Positions 50,006 through 59,604 of a stretch of 64,000 nucleotides of DNA are shown here, piece after piece. The notes below the pieces were generated by a model, which saw only the letters and a program-made list of their open reading frames with translations, searched no databases and was not told the DNA's origin. The stretch lies in assembly GCF_003287975.1 (NCBI RefSeq), contig NZ_QMKQ01000019.1, positions 21,503 to 85,502 on the forward strand, in the 5' to 3' direction. Made by a program: the position numbers and the translations under genes. Each line of letters opens with the position of its first letter. The first letter of the stretch is position 1. Origin of the DNA: Arthrobacter sp. AQ5-05 (GTDB lineage Bacteria; Actinomycetota; Actinomycetes; Actinomycetales; Micrococcaceae).

Positions 50006-50143
50006 GTGAGCAAGCGGACTTTTCAGCCGAATAACCGTCGTCGTGCCAAGAAGCACGGTTTCCGACTTCGTATGCGTACCCGTGCAGGCCGTGCCATTTT
50101 GGCAACCCGCCGCACCAAGGGTCGCGTCGAACTTTCTGCATAA
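50006..50143 (+). CDS. rpmH: 50S ribosomal protein L34
   Basis: 45 residues, [20 protein letters not shown], then [20 protein letters not shown] and VELSA. GTG start; GGAG lies eight bases upstream. Basic and of typical length. First gene right of the origin. Confidence 0.96.
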   Translation: MSKRTFQPNNRRRAKKHGFRLRMRTRAGRAILATRRTKGRVELSA

Positions 50144-50218
50144 CCATTAAGCACTACTGTCCTGAAATAGCGCAGGTTTTCGTGGGTTCTTTGTTTTTCA
50201 GACTCGACGCGTGACGTC

Positions 50219-50587
50219 GTGTTGCCAAAGAATCAACGACTGCGCCTTTCGCAGGACTTTACAGCCACTGTACGTTCCGGCGCCCGCACTGGGCGCCGGA
50301 ACGTAGTGCTATATGCACGGGTTCGTTCTGAAGAACCCCAGGGCAATAACCGTTTTGGTTTTATCGTTTCCAAGGCCGTTGGCAATGCCGTGCAGCGCAA
50401 TCTCGTCAAGCGACGAATGCGTGCACTGGCCGCGCAGTTCACTGCGGATGCCACCGGCCTCGATGTCGTGCTCCGGGCACTGCCTGGTTCTGCGGACATC
50501 GATTGGGACGAGCTTAGCCAGCAAGTCCGTTCCGGGCTTGGTTCGGTTGTTCCTAAGGCAGGTGCGAAGCGTGAAAAAGGAATCTAG
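50219..50587 (+). CDS. rnpA: Ribonuclease P protein component
   Basis: 122 residues. LPKNQRLRLSQDFTATVRSG and the RNR motif NAVQRNLVKRRMRAL are the RnpA hallmarks, with FIVSKAVGNAV. Assists RNase P RNA in 5' tRNA processing. The GTG start lacks a strong Shine-Dalgarno. Overlaps the yidD start by 17 bases. Confidence 0.94.
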   Translation: MLPKNQRLRLSQDFTATVRSGARTGRRNVVLYARVRSEEPQGNNRFGFIVSKAVGNAVQRNLVKRRMRALAAQFTADATGLDVVLRALPGSADIDWDELSQQVRSGLGSVVPKAGAKREKGI

Positions 50588-50930
50588 ACCCAGAACAGGG
50601 ATCCTCTGGTTCCTGATTGATATCCCTAGAAACCTCATTATCGGTTTCCTCATGGTTTATCGCAGGATCATTTCGCCGATCTATGGCGATGTTTGTCGCT
50701 ATTTTCCCAGCTGCTCGGCTTACGGCCTTGAAGCGGTTACGGTTCATGGAGCTGTCAAAGGCATCGGACTAACCATCTGGCGTGTCTTAAGATGTAATCC
50801 GTTTAGCCATGGCGGGATCGATTACGTTCCCGAAGGCCGGCGGATTTGGCCAGAAGGCAAGACCCCCAAGATCATGGTGTTGAATCATCCTCCGATTCCC
50901 GCCGACGAAGACGCCGCAGACGCGGCCTGA
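50571..50930 (+). CDS. yidD: Membrane protein insertion efficiency factor YidD
   Basis: 119 residues. The core MVYRRIISPIYGDVCRYFPSCS, YGLEAVTVHGAVKG and RCNPFSHGGIDYVP match YidD, with the paired cysteines. Start GTG at 50571 lies inside rnpA; AGG is upstream. The length includes an N-terminal Lys-rich segment and a C-terminal Pro/Asp tail. Confidence 0.9.
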   Translation: MKKESRPRTGILWFLIDIPRNLIIGFLMVYRRIISPIYGDVCRYFPSCSAYGLEAVTVHGAVKGIGLTIWRVLRCNPFSHGGIDYVPEGRRIWPEGKTPKIMVLNHPPIPADEDAADAA

Positions 50931-50945
50931 GGAGCATGACCGGTA

Positions 50946-51911
50946 ATGAACTTCCTTGACCTGATACTGACCCCGTTTCGGTACGTAGTCTCGTGGATCC
51001 TTTGGGCCTTCCACGAACTGTTCACATTCATTGGCATGGATCCCAACTCCGGTTGGACATGGACGCTGTCCATCATCTTCCTGGTGTTGTTGATTCGAAC
51101 CGCACTGATCCCTGTATTCGTGAAGCAGATCAAGGCGCAGCGCGCCATGCAGGCACTCCAGCCTGACCTGCGCAAGCTCCAGGCCAAGTACAAGGGCAAG
51201 AAGGACCAGCTCTCGCAGCAGGCGATGATTGCCGAGCAGCGTGCCCTGTTCAAGAAGCACAAGACCAACCCCCTGTCTTCCTGCCTGCCGATGCTTGTCC
51301 AGATGCCGTTCTTCTTCGCGCTCTTCCGCGTCTTGAACAGTGCCTCCCAGGCCAGCGCCGCCGGTGAAAGCGTCGGCAAGCTGTCTGCCGACCACATCAA
51401 GAGCTTCGACCAATCTTCGATCTTCGGCGCCCGGCTTTCCGAAACCTTCCTGGGCACCATCAACTCCGATGGACCGATCAATGGTGCGGTTATTGTCGTT
51501 GCCATCGTGATGATCTTGGCGATGACGGCATCGCAGTTCATTACGCAGAAGCAGATCATGTCCAAGAACATGACGAAGGAAGCCCTCGAAGGCCCCTTCA
51601 TGCAGCAGCAGAAGATCATGTTGTACATCCTTCCCCTGGTCTTCGGCATCGGTGGCATCAACTTCCCGATTGGTGTTTTGATCTACTGGACGGCCACCAA
51701 CGTGTGGACCTTGGCCCAGCAGTACTACGTCATTCGCAACAACCCGACTCCGGGTTCACAGGCTGAGCGCGAACTCAATGAGCGCCGCGCCGCCAAGGGC
51801 CTTCCCCCCATGGGGCAGAAGAAGGCCGACGCGGAAGCCGAGGAAGCGATCGTTGAAGAGCCAAAGGTGCAGCGCGTCCAGCCACAGCGCAAGAACAGGA
51901 AGAAGAAGTAG
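50946..51911 (+). CDS. yidC: Membrane protein insertase YidC/Oxa1 family
   Basis: 321 residues, five helices. LIRTALIPVFVKQIKAQRAMQALQPDL and SCLPMLVQMPFFFALFRVL are the Oxa1 core, followed by MLYILPLVFGIGGINFPIGVLIYWTATNVW; the C terminus is Lys/Arg-rich. Inserts membrane proteins with or without Sec. GAGGAG lies before the ATG. Confidence 0.95.
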   Translation: MNFLDLILTPFRYVVSWILWAFHELFTFIGMDPNSGWTWTLSIIFLVLLIRTALIPVFVKQIKAQRAMQALQPDLRKLQAKYKGKKDQLSQQAMIAEQRALFKKHKTNPLSSCLPMLVQMPFFFALFRVLNSASQASAAGESVGKLSADHIKSFDQSSIFGARLSETFLGTINSDGPINGAVIVVAIVMILAMTASQFITQKQIMSKNMTKEALEGPFMQQQKIMLYILPLVFGIGGINFPIGVLIYWTATNVWTLAQQYYVIRNNPTPGSQAERELNERRAAKGLPPMGQKKADAEAEEAIVEEPKVQRVQPQRKNRKKK

Positions 51912-51913
51912 CC

Positions 51914-52462
51914 ATGAGCAATGTTGAGCAGAGCGACGCTATCGAGACCGCAATTCCGGTGGAGGAAACCGATGTTCTCGATGCTGCCAGCAGCATCGAA
52001 GAAGAAGGCGACATTGCCGCGGACTACCTCGAGGAACTGCTGGACATCGCCGATCTCGACGGCGACATCGACATTGAAGTCCGTGGTGGACGAACCTATA
52101 TCTCAATCGCAGGCGAGCCCGAAGACGAGGCGTCCCTGCGTCGCCTGATCGGCTCCAAGGGCGAAGTCCTGGATTCCCTGCAGGAGCTCACTCGACTGGC
52201 TGTCCTGACTGCGACCGGCAACCGCTCACGCCTGGTCCTGGACATCACCGGGTACCGTCAGGGACGTGCCGGGGAGCTCCAGCGCATTGCCGGGGAAGCC
52301 GTGGCGAAGGTAGAAGCCACCGGCGAAGAAGTGGCCCTCGAGCCCATGAGCGCCTACGAGCGAAAGCTCGTTCACGATTGCGTGGGGTCGCTGGGCATGC
52401 ACAGCGAGTCCGAGGGCGAGGGCCCTCGCCGCCACATCGTCGTTTCACGCGCCGACTCCTAA
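51914..52462 (+). CDS. Jag/KhpB-type R3H and KH RNA-binding protein
   Basis: 182 residues. An acidic N terminus, a type II KH domain with IGSKGEVLDSLQ (GxxG loop GSKG) and a C-terminal R3H domain with MSAYERKLVHDCV and HIVVSR. It begins two bases after the yidC stop. KhpB binds RNA and affects cell elongation; its presence here fits the rnpA-yidC-jag-rsmG order. Confidence 0.92.
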   Translation: MSNVEQSDAIETAIPVEETDVLDAASSIEEEGDIAADYLEELLDIADLDGDIDIEVRGGRTYISIAGEPEDEASLRRLIGSKGEVLDSLQELTRLAVLTATGNRSRLVLDITGYRQGRAGELQRIAGEAVAKVEATGEEVALEPMSAYERKLVHDCVGSLGMHSESEGEGPRRHIVVSRADS

Positions 52463-52487
52463 GCACGGAACCAAGGAACAACACGCT

Positions 52488-53129
52488 ATGAGCAACGAAG
52501 TAGAACTTACCGCCGAAGAGAGCCAGGCCGCCCGGACCGTGTTCGGCGACCGCCTGGAGCTGGCAGAGCGATACGTTCAGCACCTGGCCACCTCCGGCAT
52601 GGAGCGAGGCCTGCTTGGCCCTCGTGAAGTCCCACGGCTGTGGTCGCGGCATGTCTTGAACTGCGCCGTCGTTGCCAATCTGATCGATGAGGGCGCCCAC
52701 GTTGCCGATGTCGGCAGCGGCGCGGGGCTTCCGGGGCTGACCTTTGCCCTGGCCCGCGCCGACCTCGAACTGACCTTGATTGAGCCGCTGGAACGCCGTT
52801 GCATCTGGTTGCACGAAGTTGTCGAGGATCTCGGGCTTGAGAACGTCACCGTGATGCGCGGCCGCGCCGAACAGGTCGTGGATCACGTGAATGCGGACTT
52901 CGCCACTGCTCGCGCGGTTTCGGCCCTGACGAACCTTGCCGGCCTCACCATCCCGCTGCTCCACGGCAAGGGCACTGTCTTGGCCATCAAGGGGCGCTCC
53001 GCGGCCGAGGAAGTGGACAAGGCAGCCAAGGTGATTCGCCGCCTGGGTGGAACCAAGACCGAGGTCGTAACGGTGGGAGAAGACATTCTCAGCGAACCGA
53101 CGACCGTGGTGCGTATCAACGTAGGCTAG
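52488..53129 (+). CDS. rsmG: 16S rRNA (guanine-N7)-methyltransferase RsmG
   Basis: 213 residues. SAM-binding VADVGSGAGLPGLTFALA and LIEPLERRCIWLHEVV, plus ARAVSALTNLAGLTIPLL, are characteristic. Methylates G527 of 16S rRNA. ATG with a weak AAGGAA upstream. Ends 65 bases before parA. Confidence 0.94.
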   Translation: MSNEVELTAEESQAARTVFGDRLELAERYVQHLATSGMERGLLGPREVPRLWSRHVLNCAVVANLIDEGAHVADVGSGAGLPGLTFALARADLELTLIEPLERRCIWLHEVVEDLGLENVTVMRGRAEQVVDHVNADFATARAVSALTNLAGLTIPLLHGKGTVLAIKGRSAAEEVDKAAKVIRRLGGTKTEVVTVGEDILSEPTTVVRINVG

Positions 53130-53194
53130 CGCAATCGCGATAGGCTGTACCAGGCGGCTCCAAGCCACCTGTTGAGTTAGTAGAGAGAACCGTT

Positions 53195-54322
53195 TTGAAG
53201 CGTAGCGTTAACAAGATTCCACCGTTTGCAGCGCTTTTCGCTAGCTTTGGTTCATCAAACATTCAAGAACAACCTAAATCGATTGATTCAATTGAGGTTG
53301 AAACTGTTTCACGTGAAACAATTTTTACCGCGGCGCCGATTCTCGATGAGAGCGAAGTCGTGGAGTTAACGGATTCCGATGGGGAGGACATAGTGGTGGC
53401 GAAGGAACCTGCGACAGTGCGAAATGTTTTCGATACCACCGACGATAGTTCTCCATTGGCCAGCCAGCTTGCCAGCGAGCACAAGCGTCGCGAAAAGCTG
53501 AGCGGACGGAAACTGCCGAAGCCAGACACCACCCGGTACATGACGGTCAGCAACCAGAAGGGTGGCGTCGGCAAGACGACCACCACGGTGAACATCGCCG
53601 CCGCCTTGGCCATAGCAGGACTCAACGTCCTGGTGATCGATATCGATCCGCAGGGGAATGCCTCCACCGCGCTGGGCATCGAACACCACGCGGACGTAGA
53701 CAGCATCTACGATGTGCTCATCAACGACATGCCCTTGTCTGATGTTGTTGCCATTTGCCCAGACATCGACAACCTAACGGTTGCGCCAGCAACGATCCAC
53801 CTCGCCGGAGCCGAAATTGAACTGGTGTCCCTGGTTGCTCGCGAGCAACGGCTTCGTCGCGCACTGGAGCAATATGCCCAGTACCGGGACGCAAACGGCA
53901 TGGATCGATTGGACTACGTCTTCATTGACTGCCCGCCAAGCCTGGGACTCCTGACGGTCAATGCGTTCGTGGCAGCGCGTGAAGTCTTGATTCCAATCCA
54001 GTGTGAGTACTACGCGCTGGAAGGACTGAGCCAGCTGCTGAAGAACATTGAGATGATCCAGAAGCACTTGAACTCGGAACTCACTGTTTCGACGATCCTC
54101 CTGACCATGTACGACGGACGGACGAACCTGGCCGCACAGGTTGCCAGCGAGGTGCGTGAGCACTTCCCGAACCAGGTGCTCCAGGCGCTGATTCCACGAA
54201 GCGTTCGGATCTCAGAGGCTCCCAGCTACCAGCAAACCGTCATTACGTACGATTCGAGTTCCACCGGTGCCCTTTCGTACTTGGAAGCTGCCGCGGAAAT
54301 TGCGGAGCGAGGCAACAACTAG
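53195..54322 (+). CDS. parA: Chromosome partitioning ATPase ParA
   Basis: 375 residues with a deviant Walker A, QKGGVGKTTTTVNIAAAL, after an N-terminal extension of about 112 residues; FIDCPPSLGLLTVNAF and PIQCEYYALEGL follow. ParA uses ATP-driven DNA binding to move ParB-parS complexes. TTG start with AGAGAGAA upstream. The extension encodes VSRET across a perfect parS site, a placement also known from mycobacterial ParA. Confidence 0.95.
   Translation: MKRSVNKIPPFAALFASFGSSNIQEQPKSIDSIEVETVSRETIFTAAPILDESEVVELTDSDGEDIVVAKEPATVRNVFDTTDDSSPLASQLASEHKRREKLSGRKLPKPDTTRYMTVSNQKGGVGKTTTTVNIAAALAIAGLNVLVIDIDPQGNASTALGIEHHADVDSIYDVLINDMPLSDVVAICPDIDNLTVAPATIHLAGAEIELVSLVAREQRLRRALEQYAQYRDANGMDRLDYVFIDCPPSLGLLTVNAFVAAREVLIPIQCEYYALEGLSQLLKNIEMIQKHLNSELTVSTILLTMYDGRTNLAAQVASEVREHFPNQVLQALIPRSVRISEAPSYQQTVITYDSSSTGALSYLEAAAEIAERGNN
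53305..53320 (+). other. parS: parS site 1 (inside parA)
   Basis: TGTTTCACGTGAAACA, perfect 16-base consensus; it codes for parA residues VSRET. Confidence 0.95.
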
Positions 54323-54609
54323 CTTCCCCGGACCGAGCAGCCAAAATTGTTCGACAGGCAGCAGTTGTTGTGATCTTCCACGGTGTTTTATCCGAATGTT
54401 CTCTGAATAAGTTGTTTTAAAGATTCCGTGTCCTGAAACGGTTTCTAGCGCGGCTTACCCCTGTGACCTAGGGATGGTAGGGGTTGAAACCATCGCTTTT
54501 CAGCGGTGGGCGAGCCACACCCGTGAGCCGCGTCCTTAACAATCAATGGCCAGCCAGTAGAATTGCCTTGGGTCAAGGTAGTAACGGTGTCGAAAAGGAG
54601 TAACATCCA

Positions 54610-55821
54610 ATGTCGGAAAAACGACGTGGTTTAGGACGAGGTCTAGGTGCGTTGATTTCGAGCAGCCCTGTCGTGGAGACTGAGGACGAAACTTCTAAGA
54701 ATGTTTCACGTGAAACATCCAAGACGAAGACCGCGACCTCGACGAAGACCGCGGAGCTGATCGCCCCCAAGCGCAAGACGTCTGGAGCTGCCTCGAGCGC
54801 CAAGAAGGCTCGCCCCGTTGACATGTTCTTTGTTCCCGGGAAAACCGAGGAAGAGGTCGCGGCCGAGAAGTCTGCCTCGGCGACTTCGCCGTCCGCTGCG
54901 GCAAAGAAACGTCGCGCTCAGATGCCTGGCCTCATTGCATCCTCCGGTCGCGCGGGGGAGGCCGACGCGCTTGAACCTGCTGCTAACGATCTCGTTGACG
55001 TACCTGGTGCCAGCTTCGCCGAGATCGCCGTGGACATGATCCACCCAAACCGCAAACAGCCCCGTTCCTACTTCGACGAAGAACACATGGACGAATTGGT
55101 CCATTCCATTCGCGAGGTTGGGCTGCTGCAGCCAATCGTCGTGCGTCCGTCGCGAGAGAACGACAAAGAACCCTATGAGATTGTCATGGGTGAGCGCCGC
55201 TGGCGGGCCACCCAGGCAGCCGGTCTGACCACGATTCCAGCAATCGTGCGGGAAACCCAGGACGATGATCTTCTCCGCGACGCGTTGTTGGAAAACCTGC
55301 ACCGATCACAGCTCAACCCGCTCGAAGAAGCCGCCGCATACCAGCAGCTGCTGAGCGAGTTTTCCTGCACCCAGGAAGTCCTGTCGGAGCGTATTGGTCG
55401 TTCTCGTTCCCAAATCTCCAACACCATTCGACTCATGAAGCTACCCGCGCTTGTACAGCGGAGGGTTGCGGTCGGAGTTATCTCTGCAGGTCACGCGCGC
55501 GCTCTGTTGGGGCTGGCCGACGTGGTTGAGATTGAAAAGTTGGCTCAGCGAATCGTCAATGAGGGCATGTCGGTGCGCGCCACGGAGGAAGCTGTCGCCA
55601 TGGGCGATGGTCAACAAAAACCGCGGAAGACGGCCGCGCCAAAGCAGACGCAGCGCCACGAGCGCCTCGATTTCTTGGCAACCTCGCTTTCCGATCGGCT
55701 GGATACAAACGTCAAGATCTCGCTCGGGGCCCGGAAGGGTCGCGTCAGTATTGAGTTCGCCAGCGTTGACGACCTCAACCGCATCATGGGCGTCCTGTCG
55801 CCGGAAGCGGAAGCCAAGTAG
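54610..55821 (+). CDS. parB: Chromosome partitioning protein ParB
   Basis: 403 residues. MSEKRRGLGRGLGALI start; ParB/Spo0J N-terminal CTPase region with PNRKQPRSYFDEEHMDELV and ENLHRSQLNPLEEAAAYQ; helix-turn-helix LSERIGRSRSQISNTIRLM; C-terminal dimerisation end. A Lys/Ala linker at residues 35-100 is longer than in many ParBs. ParB clamps on parS by CTP binding and spreads. ATG is preceded by AAAGGAG. Divergent start from no other gene; parA lies 287 bases upstream. Confidence 0.96.
   Translation: MSEKRRGLGRGLGALISSSPVVETEDETSKNVSRETSKTKTATSTKTAELIAPKRKTSGAASSAKKARPVDMFFVPGKTEEEVAAEKSASATSPSAAAKKRRAQMPGLIASSGRAGEADALEPAANDLVDVPGASFAEIAVDMIHPNRKQPRSYFDEEHMDELVHSIREVGLLQPIVVRPSRENDKEPYEIVMGERRWRATQAAGLTTIPAIVRETQDDDLLRDALLENLHRSQLNPLEEAAAYQQLLSEFSCTQEVLSERIGRSRSQISNTIRLMKLPALVQRRVAVGVISAGHARALLGLADVVEIEKLAQRIVNEGMSVRATEEAVAMGDGQQKPRKTAAPKQTQRHERLDFLATSLSDRLDTNVKISLGARKGRVSIEFASVDDLNRIMGVLSPEAEAK
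54702..54717 (+). other. parS: parS site 2 (inside parB)
   Basis: TGTTTCACGTGAAACA, perfect; within the parB N-terminal coding region, coding for VSRET as in parA. Confidence 0.95.
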
Positions 55822-55833
55822 TAGCGACCCTTG

Positions 55834-55875
55834 AACAAAGCTGCAGTGTTTCACGTGAAACACTGCAGCTTTGTT
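55834..55875 (+). terminator. parS: parB terminator with parS site 3 at its centre
   Basis: A perfect 42-base palindrome (arms 55834-55854 and 55855-55875) followed by TTTTTG. Its central 16 bases (55847-55862) are TGTTTCACGTGAAACA, a perfect parS. It begins 12 bases after the parB stop. Confidence 0.85.
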
Positions 55876-56338
55876 TTTGACTTGGTATCCAACTGACTTT
55901 GGCAACGAATGGATCGATTTCGCATCCCTGCCGAACAGCTGCCACATAGCCGCGGCGTTTGCGTGACTGCGTCCGGGCCATCTCCCGCCAACGGGATCGC
56001 CAACCCTGCCTATGCGGGCCAAGAAGGTGCCTACTGCAGGCAAGGGAACCTCGCCTGCCCACGGGGCGTCCGGCAGTGCCCTGGGCCCCCGAAGCCCCGT
56101 GCGCTGGCAGGTGAGTGGTCTCGGTAGGCAAGCAGGGTGGTAATGGCCAGAGACTGTCCTGCAAGCACTTGGGCGCTTGAGGGCTTGAGGGCTTGGAGGC
56201 ACCGAGGTTTTCGGCTGAGGCCAGAACCCATCCAACCGGGGAACCGCTGGCCTTGGCAGGTCTTCACTCTATGCGACCCGTGCAAGGCTTCTTGGAGCTC
56301 GTGAATATTTGCCCTTGTGGGAGCCCTCGATAATGAGT
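55876..56338. other. Region without supported genes
   Basis: Open frames here have no recognisable domains, no ribosome sites and no codon pattern like the neighbours. No repeat or RNA seen. Confidence 0.5.
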
Positions 56339-56846
56339 GTGGGGAACACCCCGCGAAGACACCAATATTCCCTTTGGGAACCACCGGTGGCTTTGTCGGG
56401 AGGCATTTGCCGTCGACAGGTGGCCGACCCTACGACATGAGCTGGCCCAATCTGGAAGTTGGAACCATTGCCCAGGATGGGCAGATGGGCACGGTGAAGT
56501 GCCAGAAGGGCAGTGCGCCTTCAATCCTGCCGGCGATGGATGGGTCGTTGCCGGAGTCCAACGTTGGGTAGCGTCTCCGCCTCCTGGCCGAGGTCATGCA
56601 GCGTGGCTACGGCTCGACTGTGTTCTGCATGCTGTGTCTAGGGAAGGACTGGCACCAGCGGGTCGGCTCCGGCGTCCACGCCAAGCCGGTCATGGAACGG
56701 CTTGTCCACAACACCATCGGGACATGAAGCTATAGCATGCGCGAGAAGATCGGCGCCATTCAGCAGAGTCGGAGCTTTTGAAAGCCGGGGCCGCCCACCC
56801 AAGCAGCTAACGGCCCCCAAAGGCAATAATGGGTGGTCCCCAAAAC
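56339..56846 (+). pseudogene. IS21-type element remnant 1 with decayed IstB C terminus
   Basis: 56572-56790 reads LLAEVMQRGYGSTVFCM, KDWHQRVGSGVHAKPVMERL then VHNTI, stop, and SYSMREKIGAIQ, matching the IstB helper-ATPase tail pattern (STVFCTQ, KDWHxRLGxGVHADAIxDRIVHNTI, MREKIG). Stops and missing N-terminal Walker motifs show decay. GTGGGGAACACC (56339-56350) and GGTGGTCCCCAAAAC (56832-56846) look like its terminal inverted repeats. Original element would have carried an IstA transposase, now gone. Confidence 0.65.
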
Positions 56847-57636
56847 GTCTTGTACCCAGCTTGCAAAACTTACCTTCGCAACCAGGTTGTTGCGTGGCTG
56901 AATTCACCCAAAGATGCACGCATTGAGATGCCGGAATCTCCTCGACGCTACCGGCCCTAACGCCGAAACCGTGTGGACAACATCATGAATTCCGGGAGGC
57001 AGTGGCGTTCCATGGGTACCGAGGAGCTCTCATTGTTCGTCTGGCAAGGCGGACGCCCGGCGCATCCCTGTAGATTCGCATGGTTTCGGTACCGTGCTGG
57101 CATTCTCAAACATTCGTTGGCAAGGGTGACACGCGCATTTTCTGGGGATGGCGGCAGTATTGGCGGCGTCCAAGAACGCCCTTGTTATCGCCGGGACAAG
57201 ATTCCGGCTGGTCGGGGGTGGTTCCCGCCCTGAATGCCCACAGATCCCCAAGAGCCAGTGTGCAAGCACCCATGTATCGGCCGTCGAGCTGCTTGGCGAG
57301 TACATCGATTATGTCGACGGTGAGCAGAGCATGACGGCCATATAGCTGGCGCAGTTTGGCATAGAACGGTTCGTCGGGGGTGGACGCGTCGGCCAAGATT
57401 ATTCTGCATCTCGCGCCGATCATGATCATGCGCAGATCATGCATGTTGACCCACCTTCAAGTGGTCGTGCGTTGAATCGTGCTCTATAGCTCTATACCGG
57501 TACCATCCGCGTAAGTTCCATGCCTCAGCCGTGGCGTTCTTCCCTTCCTTGACCACTGTCGGACTCCTGGGCAATAATCGTGCTGGATATCAGAAGGGTT
57601 CGCAGGGTGGCATCGACGGATGGTGGATCCTAAGCA
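56847..57636. other. Gene-poor DNA; one unrecognised open fragment on the minus strand
   Basis: The minus-strand frame 57106-57444 includes STPDEPFYAKLRQLYGRHAL and TVDIIDVLAKQLDGRYMGAC and looks protein-like in composition, but no family is recognised and no ribosome site is clear. It may be a gene fragment. The rest shows nothing. Confidence 0.35.
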
Positions 57637-57649
57637 GGGGAGTGGACGT

Positions 57650-57991
57650 ATGACGAAGTACCTGATCTCGTTCCCCGGAGAAGCCATGGTGTTCCCCGAG
57701 GAAGACTTCAACACAGTGGTCCACGATGCGCACGCCGTCATAGACGACGCCAAATCTGCAGGCGTGTACGTCTTCAGTGGCGGGATCGATGGGAACGTGG
57801 ATCCGGTGCTCGTGGCCGGCGATGGCACCATCACCGAGGGCACACACCCGGGCCACAAGGTGCCCAATGGCGGATACACCGTTCTCGAGCTGCCGTCGCG
57901 CGAAGCCGCACTTGAATGGGCCGCCAAGATCGCCGTCGCATGCCGCTGCGCCCAAGAAGTCCGGCAGTTCCAATACGACCCGGCAAGCTAA
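57650..57991 (+). CDS. YCII-related (PhnB/DGPF-like) small protein
   Basis: 113 residues: MTKYLISFPGEAMVFPEEDF, GVYVFSGGIDGNVDPVLVAG, and NGGYTVLELPSREAALEWAA with AVACRCAQEVRQFQYDP. The dimeric alpha+beta barrel (YCII) pattern is clear, with C-terminal CRCAQEVR as in actinobacterial members often paired with sigma factors. GGGGAG lies seven bases before the ATG, so it seems intact. It is the only apparently functional gene in the last 8 kb. Reaction unknown. Confidence 0.75.
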   Translation: MTKYLISFPGEAMVFPEEDFNTVVHDAHAVIDDAKSAGVYVFSGGIDGNVDPVLVAGDGTITEGTHPGHKVPNGGYTVLELPSREAALEWAAKIAVACRCAQEVRQFQYDPAS

Positions 57992-58820
57992 CTAGGGGAC
58001 CCTTTGCCAGCACCGGCCGTGTACCGTGTGCCAACAATGGGCGATGTGCGACCTGCATAGGGACGAGGATCCCGGAAGGCGGGGCATCGCTGGTCTACGC
58101 ATCGATCGGTGTTGGACCGCCTTTCGTCTCATGTCAGCGGCTGACTCAACCATCTCCAGCTGAGTTTGGCCTCTCCAAGAAGGACGCCGTTCGCGGGAAC
58201 CTGGCCAACGGCTAGCTGGTCCGTAGGATACGACGGGGCCCGTAATGGACCCCCGTTTGCCGGCGAAAGTGCCCCGGACGGGCGACGGCGCAGAGCCTGA
58301 GGGAACATTGGCTCCAGGACTTTGAATCTCCCTACCAAGCATCAGCACGCCCAACATCGAGAGAGGGCGATTCGCCCACTGCATCGGAATTGGGGATGGA
58401 GTTGCGTGGAGGTGTGTGGGGTCCTGGGATCTAATGTTTCACGTGAAACGCGTCCATGTGGACGGAGTTGCTTGGCATGGAACCTTTTGCTGATTGCGGA
58501 CGACCACTTGGGACTGAATGAAACCGTCAATGTTCGAACCAGACGCGGCGGTACATTCCTGGCAGGTCACCAGCCCATGGCCACCGAACCATCCGATCAT
58601 AATGATGGGGGAGCGCAATTGAGAGCTGTAGCTCCCAAGTCTATGGTTCGGTTCGTGCACCACCAACGAAGGGATTCCGTCGGTGACGGTTCGGTACAGG
58701 TCGGCAAAGCAGACCGACAACGGCACTCTTGAAGAAGGGCGCAGATTCAGCACCAAACGGCAAAGTGAACGCCTTGTTCCCGCTACGAGAGAAAATCCCG
58801 CATTTGTCGATGGGCAGCCG
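57992..58820. other. Gene-poor DNA around parS site 4
   Basis: No supported gene. Contains the parS-like site at 58435-58450 and nothing else recognisable. Confidence 0.5.
58435..58450 (+). other. parS: parS site 4 (one mismatch)
   Basis: TGTTTCACGTGAAACG, 15 of 16 consensus, in non-coding DNA. Confidence 0.85.
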
Positions 58821-59496
58821 TCATACAGGATCCTTCATCCCGACCATGGTTTGCTCCTCCGCGATTATGTTCCAACCCTCTTGCCCGCCGGATGGCATCT
58901 CGCCAACGCCAGGTGTGCCATTGGCAAGGAGATAGTGGTGCATCACCGCGCCCTTGGGCGAAGCGACGACCGGTTCGATGAATTTGAGGTTCGCCGGCAC
59001 CACTCCGTTGGCAAAGAGCTTCTTTCCACTGCCGAGGAGGATGGGACACGCCCAGAGTGCCAGCCGGTCGAAAAGCTGCTTGGTGAAGAGGGGGTCTGCA
59101 CGAAATCGAGGCTGCCGATGACCTGGTGTTCTCGTGCCGGTCGCGCAGTTCATGCACGGCTTCGACGACATCTGGACCGAGCAGAGTGGAGTTGTGCCAC
59201 TCGAGGATCGGTGCCTGGCGCGTGGCCACATACCTCGGTACGCGGTTGAGCACCTGCGCGGTGTTCCCGTCCTCGTGAAGCCAGTAAGAGGAAGAAATAT
59301 CGTAGGTCCGACGCCCAAGCAGCAGGGCGTCCATTTCCGTCAACCCGGAACCGACTTGATCGTCGACGACGTCGTCCCAGAGAGGAGCCTGCCAACCGCC
59401 GAACGCGAAACCGCCTTCGGCGTCCTCCTCCGGCCCGTCTGGAGCCTGCGCAACTCCGTCAAGGGTAATAAACATGTCGGTATGGATGAGTCCCAT
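58821..59496 (-). pseudogene. RibD C-terminal/dihydrofolate-reductase-like pseudogene with frameshifts
   Basis: Start MGLIHTDMFITLDGVAQAPD has an AAAGGAG six bases upstream, and homology runs through GGWQAPLWDD, LLLGRRTYDI and VVEAVHELRDRHENT. Two frameshifts then occur between about 59090 and 59125: VIGSLDFVQ lies in the second frame and PLFTKQLFDRLALWACPILL, GSGKKLFANG and VVASPKGAVMHHY in the third. Joined, they give a normal-length RibD-type reductase-fold protein ending LANGTPGVGEM. The promoter-proximal part is intact, so inactivation looks recent. Confidence 0.8.
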
Positions 59497-59604
59497 GCCG
59501 TGCTCCTTTCCAGCCGCCCGTCGACACCCCGGCGGCGGAATCATTTCGAGGGCGGCACAGGAACTCGTGCGAGGCAACGGGTTTCGACGGAGAATATTTG
59601 ATTC

